Shown here piece by piece: positions 10,001 through 22,000 of a stretch of DNA of 64,000 nt (within the stretch, counting starts at the first letter, position 1; every line of letters begins with the position of its first letter). Made by a program: the position numbers and the translations under genes. The notes beneath the pieces were generated by a model, which did not search any database, had not been told where the DNA came from, and saw only the letters and a program-made list of their open reading frames with translations. Origin of the DNA: Variovorax paradoxus (lineage in GTDB: Bacteria > Pseudomonadota > Gammaproteobacteria > Burkholderiales > Burkholderiaceae_C); the NCBI RefSeq assembly GCF_022009635.1, contig NZ_CP091716.1:2619001-2683000 (forward strand). The letters are read 5' to 3'.

Positions 10001-13000
10001 ACCGTGGCGGTGCCCAGCAGCGTCGAGCCTTCATAGATGCGCACGACCTGGCCGAGGCTGAGCGGCGCTGTCAGTGAGCCGGCGAGCACCGGATCGGCGT
10101 CGTCAGTCGTGGTGCCGTTGCCGAAGGGCCCCTTGGCCGGGCCTGCATCGTCGATGTAGCCGGTGATGGCTGCGGTCATGCTGGGCATGGCGGTGTCGAC
10201 CTTGAAGGCCAGCGGGTTCGATTGCGGGCCTTCGTTGCCGGCCGCGTCGGCATTGCTCGCCGTCAGGCTGTGTGCGCCATTGGCCAGTTCCTTGCCGACC
10301 GGCGGTGTGAAGCTCCACTTGCCCGCGCTGTCGGCCGTCGCGGAGCCGATCAGCACGCCGTTGTCGTAGATCCTGACGGTGCCGTTCGGCTCCGCGCCGG
10401 AACCCGTGAAATCGGGGCGGGCATCGTTTGTCGTGCTGCCCGGCGTGATCGACCCGGTGATGGGCGCCACGTCGTCTATGGCACCATCGACCGAAGGCTG
10501 AGCGGTGGGCGCCGTCTGGTCGACAGTGAGCACCAAGGCGCCGGAAGTAGCACCCAGGTTGCCCCGCCCGTCTTCGACGCGGGCGGTATAGGCATAAGTG
10601 ATACCGTCGGCCAGACTCGCGTCCTGGAAGGTCCAGGTCGAAGCCCCGGTCATGGTGGCGGTGCCGAGGCGGATGTCGTCGCGATAGACCACTACGACCT
10701 CGCCCAAGCCCAGGGAGCCAGCGAGCGTACCGTTGAGCTGCGGCGTCGAGTCGTTGGTCATGGTGCCCGAAGCGAAGGTACCTTGCTGCGGGTCCTGGTT
10801 GTCGGTGTAGTTCGCGATCACCACCGTCTGGCTGAGCGTGGGCGCGGCCCGGTTGTCGCTCGAGTTCAACACGACCTTCACACCTTGCTGCACCCAGACG
10901 TCACCCAGCGTGTTGGTCGTCGGCAGCGCGCTGTTGTGATAGACGGTGTAGTTCACTCCGCCGATGCTCGTGGCTCCCGTGCTGCTCCAGCGGCCCGCTT
11001 CCTGGTGCAACTGCACCGTGTCGCCGGCGTCGCCGGTCACGCGCAGGTGGCCTTGGCCCGTGCCGTGGCCGGCGCCTGTGCTGCTCTGCTGGTTGAGAAC
11101 GTCGGAGAGTCGCAACTTCAGGACGTTGCCCGTGTTGCCGGCACCAGTGCCCAGGTCGAAGTTCTCGAAGCCCTGCACTTTAAGGCCGAGCCGCGGCAGG
11201 TCGAGCGTGATGTGCGAACCGTCGACCACCAGCGTGTCGATGCCCAGGCCACCATCCACGCGGACCACGCCCGTGATCTCGTTGATGCGGATGCTGTCGT
11301 TCCCCGCGCCGCCATACGCGCTGTCACCCGCCCGCACGCCGGTGATGGTGTCGTTGCCTGCGCCGCCGGAGAGCCTGTCCCTACCGGCCGTTGCCGCAAT
11401 GACGTCGTCGCCAACGGTCAGCAGGTTGGTGAAATTGAATGCGCTGGAATAGACCACCTCCAGGTAGCCCGCGGCCGGCGCTCCCGTCGTGCCGCGATAG
11501 GAGGAACCGAGTGCCAGGTCGGCTTGGCCGTCGCCGTTCAGGTCGGACAGCGCCACGTTCACGCCGAGCATCGATCCGGAGCTCGCGCTGCCGTTCTGGC
11601 CGTATGTCAGGTTGCCGCTGTTCGCCGACTTGTCGCCCCAGTAGGTGGCCGCGACACTCATGGTGCCGGAATAGCCGCCTTGCTGGCCGTACACGATATA
11701 GACCGCGCCGTTGTTCACCATGCCTTTCACATCGGCCAGCGGTGCGCCGATGGCGATGTCGTCGATGCCGTCGCCGTTGAAGTCGCCCACCGAGGTCCCG
11801 TTGCCGAACATTGCATCGGGCGTGCTGTCCGATGCGGTGATGACGAAGCCGTCGGAAGCCGAGAGGCTGGCGAGGTTGAGGTTGGAGGTCGCGCCGCCGA
11901 CCTTGCCGTAAACAACATAGACGCGGCCCGGTCCCTTCTGCTCTCCCGCGTCGGGCCCGAATTGCGGCGAACCGATGATCATGTCCGCGATGCCGTCCCC
12001 ATTGACGTCACCCGAGGAGATGGGCATGCCGGTATTCGACAGATACCCGTATGGCTCCGGGTCGATGTAGGTGCCCAGGTACTGGTTTCGCTCCTCGCCA
12101 TAGACGCGGAAGCCATTGGTGATGTTCACGTAGTCGGTCTGCAGGCTGTAGTCCTGCGGGAAACCTCTCGCCGTGCCGTAGATCACCTGGATGGCGCCAG
12201 CATTTTCGATGTTGCCGACGGGATTACGGGCGTTGTACATGCTGTAGGCGAAGTCGGAGTAGCCATCGCCGTTGATGTCCCCGATGTTCATCACGTTGTC
12301 GGGATAGCCGTTCGTGTTGTCGTTGTAGATGACTGTGTGTGGCCGTGAGCTTTCCACTGACGAGTTACGGCTGTCCGAGACATAGCTCGCCGGACTCGAT
12401 CCGGTGAAGCCGACGTAGTAGTTGCCCCAGTCTGCCGAGCCCGCCGCTCCGGCGTGGCCGTAGAGGATGGCCGTGCCCGAGGAGCCGGTGCCCCGCTGCC
12501 AGTCCTGCATGATGATGTCGGCATACCCGTCGCCGTTCACGTCCACGAGCGCGCCGCCCGCGCCGAACCAGGTCGATCCGCCCTCGCGCTGCACGATGGC
12601 AACGCCGTCGCTGTTACCGCCGGACGAAATGATGGTGCGGACATCCACGTTCACCGGCGCAGAACCGGCACTCTCGGAAGACCTCCCGAAGATGACCCAG
12701 GCGCTGTTGAGGTTGTCGTCGTAGAGGATCACGTCCGAGTAGCCATCGCCATTGACGTCACCATAGCCCTGGACGGCGGTCAGGATGTTGGAGTCGGAGA
12801 TATCCCCCGACGTGAATATCTTCAGTCCGTCGGTCCCGGGCAGGTTTGAAACATCGCTCAGGTCCGGCAACCCTTGCTTGCTGCCGTAAAGAATGTTGAC
12901 GCTCCATTTGTTCGCGGCGCGAGCGGCTGCCGAGCCATGTGGTGCCACGACCGCGAAATCGTTGTAGCCGTCGCCGTTGAAGTCGCCGATGGCCTGAACG

Positions 13001-16000
13001 TCATAGCCGAAGTTGTCATTGCTGGCGCTGCCGGAAATCTTGCTCGTGCCGCCGCCCACGGTCACTGTTGCCGGCGCCGAGCGGTTGCCGTTGTAGTCCT
13101 GAGCCACGGCGGTAACGATCGCGCCGATATTCACCGGAGCGGCCGACGCGTCGATGCTCCATGCACCGTCGGCGGTGACCGTGGCCGTGAACGGGAGCAC
13201 GTAGTCGATCACGCCGTCGGCGTTCTTGTCGACACTGAGCGTCACGGTGATCGGCTTCGTCGCGGTGGGCGAAACCATCGGCGTGTCGGCGTCCGAGGTC
13301 GTTCCCGAGAAGCGGTTGCCATCGGTCTTCTGGATGGTGACCACGGGTGGCGTCGTGTCGGCGGCTTGCGAACCCTTGCTTGACGCATTGCCGGCGAGGT
13401 CGTAGGCCACGGCGGAGACGGTCGTGTTGGCCGCAATGGGCGTTGACGGCGTCCAGGTCCAGTTGCCGTTGGCATCGGCGGTGACGCTTACCTCAATAGA
13501 TCCGTCGTTGCCCACGTCGATCGCGACCAGCGCTCCGGCTTCCGCCTTGCCTGCAACCAGCGAGCCGCCGACGCGCTGCAGATCGAGCGCGGGGCTGGTC
13601 CGGTCCACGGTCACCTCGATGACGTTGGCCGCGGCCGTGCTGTTGCCGGCCGCATCGGTGAGAGTCGCGCGGAAAAGGTATTTGCCGTCGGACAGGTTGC
13701 TTTGCGCGGCCGTCGTCGTCTTCCAGCTCGTCCCGCCGTCGGTCGACACCTCATAGCTTGCGGCAGAGGCATCGGCGCCGATCAACACGAGATCGAAAGT
13801 GTTGTCGGTGCTGTTGTGGTCGGACGACTGGTTGGCCGCCAACGTGCCCGCCGCGGGGAAGCTGTCCGAGTAGTTGCCCAGGCTCAGGGTGGCCACGGGC
13901 GGCGCCACGGTGTCGACCGTGAATGTCAGCGGTGTCGACTTCGGACCTTCGTTGCCGGCGGCGTCCACACTGCTCGTGGTCAGGCTGTGCGGGCCGTTGG
14001 CCAGCTCCTTGCCGGCCGTCGGCGTGAAGCTCCACTTGCCCGTACCGTCGGCGGTCGCGGAGCCGATCAGCGTGCCGTTGTCGTAGACCCTGACCGTGCC
14101 GTTGGGCTCCGCTCCCGCACCCTTCAGCGCGGGGCGGGTTTCGTTGGTCGTGCCGCCCGCGGTGATCGGACCGGTGACCGGTGCGGTCTCGTCCATGATG
14201 CTGTCGATGGACGGTGCCGTGGAGGGAGCCACGGTGTCGACCGTGAAGCTCAGGGGCGCCGATTGCGGCCCCTCGTTGCCGGCCGCGTCGAGGCTGCTCG
14301 CCGTCAGTCTGTGCGGGCCCTCGGCCAGTTCCTTGCCGGCTGCTGGCGTGAAGTTCCATTTGCCGGTGCTGTCCGCCGTCGTGGAGCCGATCAGCATGCT
14401 GTTGTCATAGATCCTGACGGTGCCGTTCGGCTCGGCTCCCGCGCCCTTCAGTTCGGGGCGGGCGTCGTTGGTCGTGCTGCCCGAGATGATGGGGCCGGTA
14501 ACCGGATCGACGTCGTCCATGGCGCCGTCGATCACCAGACCTGCCGGAGGCGAGGTCTGGTCGATGGTGAGCGTGAAGGCCGCCGAAGCGGCACCCCGGT
14601 TGCCCGCCGCATCCTCGACGCGGGCGGTGTAGCTGTAGCCGGTGCCGTTGACAAGGCCGGTGTCCTGGAAAGTCCACGTCGCGGCGCCCGTCATGGTGGC
14701 GGCGCCGAGGCGGACGCCGTCGCGGTACACCGCCACCACCTCGCCCGTGCCCAGCGTGCCGGCGAGCGTGCCGTTGAGCTGCGGCGTGGTGTCGTTGGTC
14801 GTGCTGCCGGACGTGAAGGTGCCTTGCTGCGGGTCCTGGTTGTCCAGGTAGCTCGTGATGGCCACGGTCTGCGTCGGCGCGGTCGTGTCGACCGTCAGTG
14901 TGAAGCGGGAGGAGGGCACGCCCTCGTTGCCGGCCGCGTCCGTGACCACTGCCGTGTAGGTGTGGGTGCTGCCGTCGGCCAGCGTGGGCGTGGCGAAGCT
15001 CCAGCGCGTGCCGGTCACCGTGGCGGTGCCCAGCAGCGTGGTGCCTTCGTAGATGCGCACCGTGTCGGCGGCTCCGATGGCCGCGCTCAGTTCTCCGCGA
15101 AGCACCGGCGTGGTGTCGTCCGTGCTCGTGCCGCTGGCGAAGTCGCCCTGGTTGGTGCCGACGTTGTCGGTGTATGCGGTGATGCTCGTCGTCTGTGCCG
15201 GTGCGGACGTGCTCACGGTCAGCGTGAATCCGCTCGAACTCGCACCCTGATTGCCCGCCGCATCGGCCACCACTGCGGTGTAGGTGTGGGTGCTGCCGCT
15301 GGACAGCGCCGGGGTGGCGAAGGTCCAGGTCGTGCCCGTCACCGTGGCGGTGCCGAGCAGCGTCGTGCCTTCGTAGATGCGCACCACGTCGGTCGCGCCG
15401 ATGGCTTCGCTCAGCGTGCCGCGGAGCACCGGCGTCGTGTCGTCGGTGGTGGTGCCGCTGGCAAAGTCGCCCCGGTTGGTGCCGACGTCGTCGGTGTATG
15501 CGGCGATGGTCACGTTCTGCGCCGGCGGCGTGGTGTCCACGGTCAGCGTGAAGACCGGAGAGGCTGCGCCGACGTTGCCCGCCGCGTCGGCGATTGCCGC
15601 CGTGTAGCCGTGGGTGCTGCCGCTGGCCAGTGCCGGTACTGCGAAGGTCCAGCTCGTGCCGGTGACGGTAGCGGTGCCCAGCAGCGTCGTGCCTTCGTAG
15701 ATACGCACCACGTCCGTCGCGCCGATGGCGGCGCTCAGCGTGCCGTTGAGTACAGGCGCCGTGTCGTCGGTGTTCGTGCCGCTGGCGAAGTCGCCCCGGT
15801 TCGTGCCGATGTCGTCGGTGTAGGAGGCGATGGTCACGGCCTGCGTCGGCGCGGTGGTGTCCACGGTCAGCGAGAAGGCCGCCGAGGCCGTGCCCTTGTT
15901 GCCCGCGGCGTCGGCGATCACCGCCGTGTAACTGTGTGCGCTGCCGTCGGTCAGTGCCGGCGTGGCGAAGGTCCAGGCCGAGCCGCTCACGGTGGCCGTG

Positions 16001-19000
16001 CCGAGCAACACGTTGCCTTCGTAGATCTGAACGACGTCGCCGGTCTTCAGGCCCGCGACGGTGCCCTTGAGCGTGGGCGTGGTGTCGTTCGTGCTGGTGC
16101 CGCTGCCGTATTCGCCGGTGTTGGGTGCAACGTCGTCGATGTAGGCGGTGATGGCCACGGCGTTTTCGGCGGTTGGCGCGCTGGTGTCGATGACCACGAC
16201 TTGCGAACTCGACGCACCCGCGTTGCCCGCGGCGTCCACTACGCGCGTCAGGACGGTATGGCTGCCGTCGGAGAGCGAGACAGCCGTGTTGTCGAACTGG
16301 TAAGTGTTGCCGCCGACCAGCGTGGCGTTGTTCCAGGTCTTGCCGCTGTCCAGCGAGATCTGCACCGTGGCGCCCGGCTCTATGGCCGCGTCGACCGTGA
16401 TCGTTGCCACGAGGGTGCGGTCGCTGGTGACGAAGTCGCTGTTGCTCGTGCCGGTGTCGGTGCCGATTGCGCTGAGCGTGGCCTTGTCGATGGGCGCCGT
16501 GGTGTCGATGTTGACGACGTAGGAGCCTGAGGGCTTGCTCTCGTTGCCCACGGGGTCGATGGCGGTGGCGGTGAGCTGGTGCGCGCCTTCCGCCAGCGGC
16601 GTGGTCGGCGTGAAGCTCCAGCTGCCGTCGGGCTGCACTGTCGTGCTGCCGATGGCACTGCCGTTGTCGTAGACCTTGATGACATCGCCGGGCGTTGCGC
16701 CGCTGCCGGAGAGGGTGGGGGTGGTGTCGTCGGTGGCGCTGCCGCTCGTGAGCGGGCCTTGCACCGAGCCGACGTCGTCCGTGGCCTTGGCGATGGTGGG
16801 CACGCTCGGCGCGGTCGTGTCGATGCTCAGGGCCAGAGTGGCTTCGCCTTTGGTGCCGGCCGCGTTCACCGCGGTGGCGGTGTACTTGTGCGCACCTTCT
16901 GCCTGCACGGGCGGCGTAAGGCTCCAGTTGCCGTTGGCGTCTGCTGTGGTCGAGCCCAGAACCGTCGAGTTCTCCGTGACGGTCACGATGGCGCCGGCCG
17001 TTGCGGTGCCCACGAGTGTGGGCGTGGTGTCGTCCGTGGCTGCCCCCGGAGCAAGGTTGCCTTGCTTGCTGCCCTGGTTGTCCACCGCGTGGCTGACGCT
17101 GACGACGACGCCGGAGGTGTCGACCGTGAAGGTCAGCGGTGCGCTGGCTGCGCTGGTGTTGCCTGCCGCGTCGGTGAGCGTGTGCGTGATGCTGTGCGCT
17201 CCCTGGACCAGAGGCTTCTCGGGCGTGAGGCTCCAGGTACCGTCGGCGTTGACCGCAGTGCTGCCGATGAGCGCGGCGCCGTCGTACAGCTTGACGACGT
17301 CTCCGGCCTTGGCGCCGCTGCCGCTGAAGGCGGGCGAGGCGTCGTCGGTGGAGCCGCCGGCCGGTATCGAGCCGGTCACAGCCCCTTGGTCGTCCGTGGC
17401 CACAACGGTGGCCGGTGTCGTCGGTGCCGTGGTGTCCAGCACGATCGGGTAGAGACCCGTGGCCGGGCTGGACTGGCCCGCGCCGTCGACTGCGATGGCC
17501 TTGAGGTTCTTGAGGCCGTCAGCGCCCAGAGGGCTGGTGGTGACGCTCCATGTGCCGTTGGCGGACACGCTGGTCGAGCCCACGGCCACGTCGTCGGCAT
17601 ACACGGTCACGACCGTGCCGACGGTCCCGGTGCCGCTGAGCGTGGGCGTGTTGTCGTCGGTGCTGGCGTTCTGGGCGATGCTGCCGGTCACGCTGCCCTT
17701 GTCGTCGCTCACACCAGTGATCGCCGGAGCTGCGGGCCGATCGCCTAGCAGGGTGAAAGTGGAGGCCGGCGTGATGGCGCTGACGTTGCCGGCCGCATCG
17801 ACGGCCTCCGCGGTGAGGCTGTGCGGACCGGTAGCCAGCGGCAGCGCCGGCGTGAAGCGCCACGTGCCGTCGGCGGCGACCGCCGTGCTGCCGATCAGCT
17901 TGCCGTTGTCGTAGACATTGACGCTGGCCACCTGCGCGGGATCGGCCTTGCCGACGTACTCCGGCTTGCTGTCGTCGGTTTGCGCACCGGAGGCGAGCTG
18001 GCCTTGCACGGCGCCTACGTCGTCCAGCACCTGAATCTTCGACGCGTCCAGCGCCGCGGGCGCCGTGGTGTCGACGCTGATCACCAGTGCGCCTGAATGA
18101 GCGCTTTCGTTGCCGGCCGCATCGGAGAGCGTATAGCTGATGCGATGGGTGCCTTCGGTCAGGGGCGCGTTCGGCGTCAACGTGCCGTTGAGCGTGTCGT
18201 AGGTCGCGGCAACCTTGACTCCGTCCACATACAGCGTCGGTCTCGAGCCGGGCTCCACCTTGCCGATGTTGATGCCGGGCGTGGCATCGTCCGTGATGGC
18301 TGCAGTGCTCGTCGTGCTCTGGATGGTGCCGGCGTTGTCGGCATAGCTCGTCGGAGTCGACGGTGCTGCCGGAGCGGTCTGGTCGACCGTCACGGTGAGT
18401 GCCGGAGTCTGCTTGCTCTCGTTGCCCGCCGCATCGGTCAGCGTGTAGCTGATCCGGTGCTCGCCCTCAGTCAGCGCGGTGGTCGGTGTCAGCGTGCTGG
18501 TGACGGGGTCATAGGTCGCTGCGACCTTGATGTCGTCCACATAAAGAGACGGCGTCAGGCCGCTCGGCACCTTTCCGATGTTGAAGCCCGGCGTGGCATC
18601 GTCGGTGGTCGACGCGGTACTGGCCGTGCTCTGAATCGTGCCGACGTTGTCGGCATAGCCCGTTGGCGCGGCAGGAGGCGGCACGGCGATCGTGTTGACG
18701 GTGACGGAGAGCGCGGGGGCCTGCTTGCTCTCGTTGCCGGCGGCGTCGGTCAGCGTGTAGCCGATCTGGTGCGCGCCTTCGGCCAGCGGCGTGTTCGGCG
18801 TCAGCGTGCCTGCGACCGGGTCATAGGTCGCGGCGACCTTGGTGCCATCGACATACAGCGAGGGCGTCAGGCCCGCGGGCACGGTGCCGATGTTGATGCC
18901 GGGTGTGGTGTCGTCGGTGACCTTGGCGGTGCTCGTCGGGCTCTGGACGGAGCCGACGTTATCGGCATAACCGGTTGCCGCGGTGGGGGTGGCTGGAGCG

Positions 19001-22000
19001 GTGGTGTCGACATTCACGACGAAGACGCCAGAACGCGGGCTTTCATTGCCCACGGGGTCGATGGCGGTGGCGGTGAGCTGGTGAGCGCCTTCGGCCAGCG
19101 GCGTGGTCGGCGTGAAGCTCCAGCTGCCGTCGGGCTTGACCGTGGTGCTGCCGATGGGGCTGGTGTTGTCGTAGACCTTGATGACATCGCCGGGCGTTGC
19201 GCCCTCACCGGAGAGTGTGGGCGTGGTGTCGTCGCTGGCGCCGCCGGTGGTGAGCGGGCCTTGCACCGAGCCGACGTCGTCCGTGGCCTTGCCAATGACG
19301 GGCACGTTCGGTGCGGTCGTGTCGACGGTCAGCGAGATCGAAGCCTCGCCCTTGGTGCCTGCCGCGTTCACCGCTGTGGCGGTGTACTTGTGTGCGCCTT
19401 CGGATTGCGCCGGCAGTGTGAGACTCCAGTTGCCGTTGGCGTCTGCCGTGGTGGAGCCCAGAACCGTCGAGTTCTCCGTGACGGTCACGATGGCGCCGGT
19501 CGTGGCCTTGCCTACGAGGGTCGGCGTGGTGTCGTCGGTGACGGCGCCCGGGGCGAGATTGCCTTGCTTGCTGCCCTGGTCGTCCACCGCATGGCCGACG
19601 CTGACGACGACGCCGGAGGTGTCGACCGTGAACGCAAGAGGCGCACTGGCTGCGCTGGTATTGCCTGCGGCGTCGGTGAGCGTGTGCGTGATGCTGTGTG
19701 CGCCATCGCCCAGCGGCGTGCTGAGAGCGAGGCTCCACTTGCCATCGCTCGTTACAGCAGCGCTGCCGACGAGGGTGGCGCCGTCGTACATCTTGACGAT
19801 GTCGCCCGCCTCGGCACCGCTGCCGCTGAAAGTGGGCGAGGCGTCGTCGGTGGAACCACCGGCCGGGATCGTGCCGGTAACGGCGCCCTGGTCGTCCGTG
19901 GCCACGACCGTGCCCGGCGTGGCCGGTGGCATGGTGTCGAGCACGATCGGATAGGCACCCGTGGCCGGGCTGGCCTGACCCGCGCCGTCGACTGCGATGG
20001 CGCTCAGGTTCTTGACGCCGTCGGCGCCCAGCGGGCTGGTGGTCACGCTCCATGTGCCGTTGGCGGCCACGCTGGTCGAACCGACGGCCACGCCGTCGGC
20101 GTACACGGTCACGACCGTGCCGACGGTGCCGGTACCACTGAGCGTGGGCGTGCTGTCGTCGGTGCTGGCGTTCTGGGCGATGCTGCCGGTCACGCTGCCC
20201 TTGTCATCGCTCACGCCGGTGATGGCGGGAGCCGCAGGTGCGTCACCCAGCAGGGTGAAGGTGGATGCCGGCGTGATGGCGCTGACGTTGCCGGCCGCAT
20301 CGACAGCCTGCGCGGTGAGGCTGTGCGGGCCGGTGGCCAGGGGCAGCGCGGGCGTGAAGCGCCACGTGCCGTCGGCGTTGACGGCCGTGCTGCCGATCAG
20401 TTTGCCGTTGTCGTAGACGTTGATGCTCGAGACTTGCGCGGGATCGGCCTTGCCGGTGTATTCCGGCTTGCTGTCGTCGGTCTGCGCGCCGGAAGCGATG
20501 GGGCCTTGCACTGTGCCCACGTCGTCGAGTACCTGGATCTTGGATGCGTCCAGGGCCGCGGGCGCCGTGGTGTCGACGTTGACCGTGAAGGCACCGGAGG
20601 GCGGGCTCTCGTTACCGGCCGGGTCGACGGCCGTGGTGGTGAGCCGATGCGAGCCTTCGGCCAGCGGCGTGGTCGGGGTGAAGCTCCAGGTGCCGTCTGG
20701 CTGCACCGTGGTGCTGCCGATGGGGCTGGCGTTGTCGTAGACCTTGATGACGTCGCCCGGCGTTGCGCCGCTGCCGGTCAGCGTGGGCGTGGTGTCGTCG
20801 GTGACACCACCGCTCGCAAGAGGGCCCTGCACCGAGCCCATGTTGTCGGATGCGGAGCCGATGGCCGGGACGGCCGGCGCGCTCTTGTCGACAATGACGG
20901 CGAGTGCCGGAGCCTGCTTGCTCTCGTTGCCCGCCGCGTCGGTCAGCGTGTAGCTGATCCGGTGCTTGCCTTCGGGCAATGCCGTGCTCGGCGTGAGCGT
21001 GCCGGTGGCCGGGTCATAGGTCGAGGCGATCTTGGCGCCGTCGACATACAGCGAAGGCGTGAGGCCGCTCGGTACCGTGCCGATGTTGATGCCTGGTGTG
21101 GTGTCGTCGGTCGTCGAGGCGCTGCTGTTCGGGCTCTGGATGGCGCCGACGTTGTCTGCGTAGCCAGTTGCCGCAGTCGGCGTGGATGGAGCGTTCGTGT
21201 TGATGGCGACGGCGAGCGCGGGCGCCTGCTTGCTTTCGTTGCCGGCGGTGTCGGTCAGCGTGTAGCCGATCTGGTGCGCGCCTTCGGCGAGCGGAACGTT
21301 GGGCGTCAGCGTGCCGGCGACCGGGTCATAGGTCGAGGCGACCTTGTTGCCATCGACATACAGCGATGGCGTGAGGCCAGCGGGTACCGCGCCGATATTC
21401 AGTGCTGGCGTGGTGTCGTCGGTGATCTTGGCGGTGCTCGTCGGGCTCTGGACGGAGCCGACGTTGTCGGCATAGCCCGTTGCAGCTGACGGAGTGGGTG
21501 GTGGTGTCGTGTCGACGTTGACGACGAAGGAGCCCGAGGGCTTGCTCTCGTTGCCCACGGGGTCGATGGCGGTGGCGGTGAGCTGGTGCGCACCTTCGGC
21601 CAGCGGCGTGGTCGGGGTGAAGCTCCAGGTGCCGTCGGGCTTGACCGTGGTGCTGCCGATGGGGCTGGCGTTGTCGTAGATCTTGATGACATCGCCGGGC
21701 GTTGCGCCTTCGCCGGAGAGGGTGGGCGTGGTGTCGTCGCTGGCGCCGCCGGTGGTGAGCGGGCCTTGCACCGAGCCGACGTCGTCCGTGGCTTTGCCGA
21801 TGGTAGGTACGTTCGGCGCGGTCGTGTCGACGATCATAGAGATCGAAGCTTCGCCCTTGGTGCCGGCCGCGTTCACCGCGGTGGCGGTGTACTTGTGCGC
21901 ACCTTCCGATTGCGCCGGCAGCATGAGGCTCCAGTTGCCGTTGGCGTCCGCTGTGGTGGAGCCCAGAACAGTCGAGTTCTCCGTGATGGTCACGACAGCA

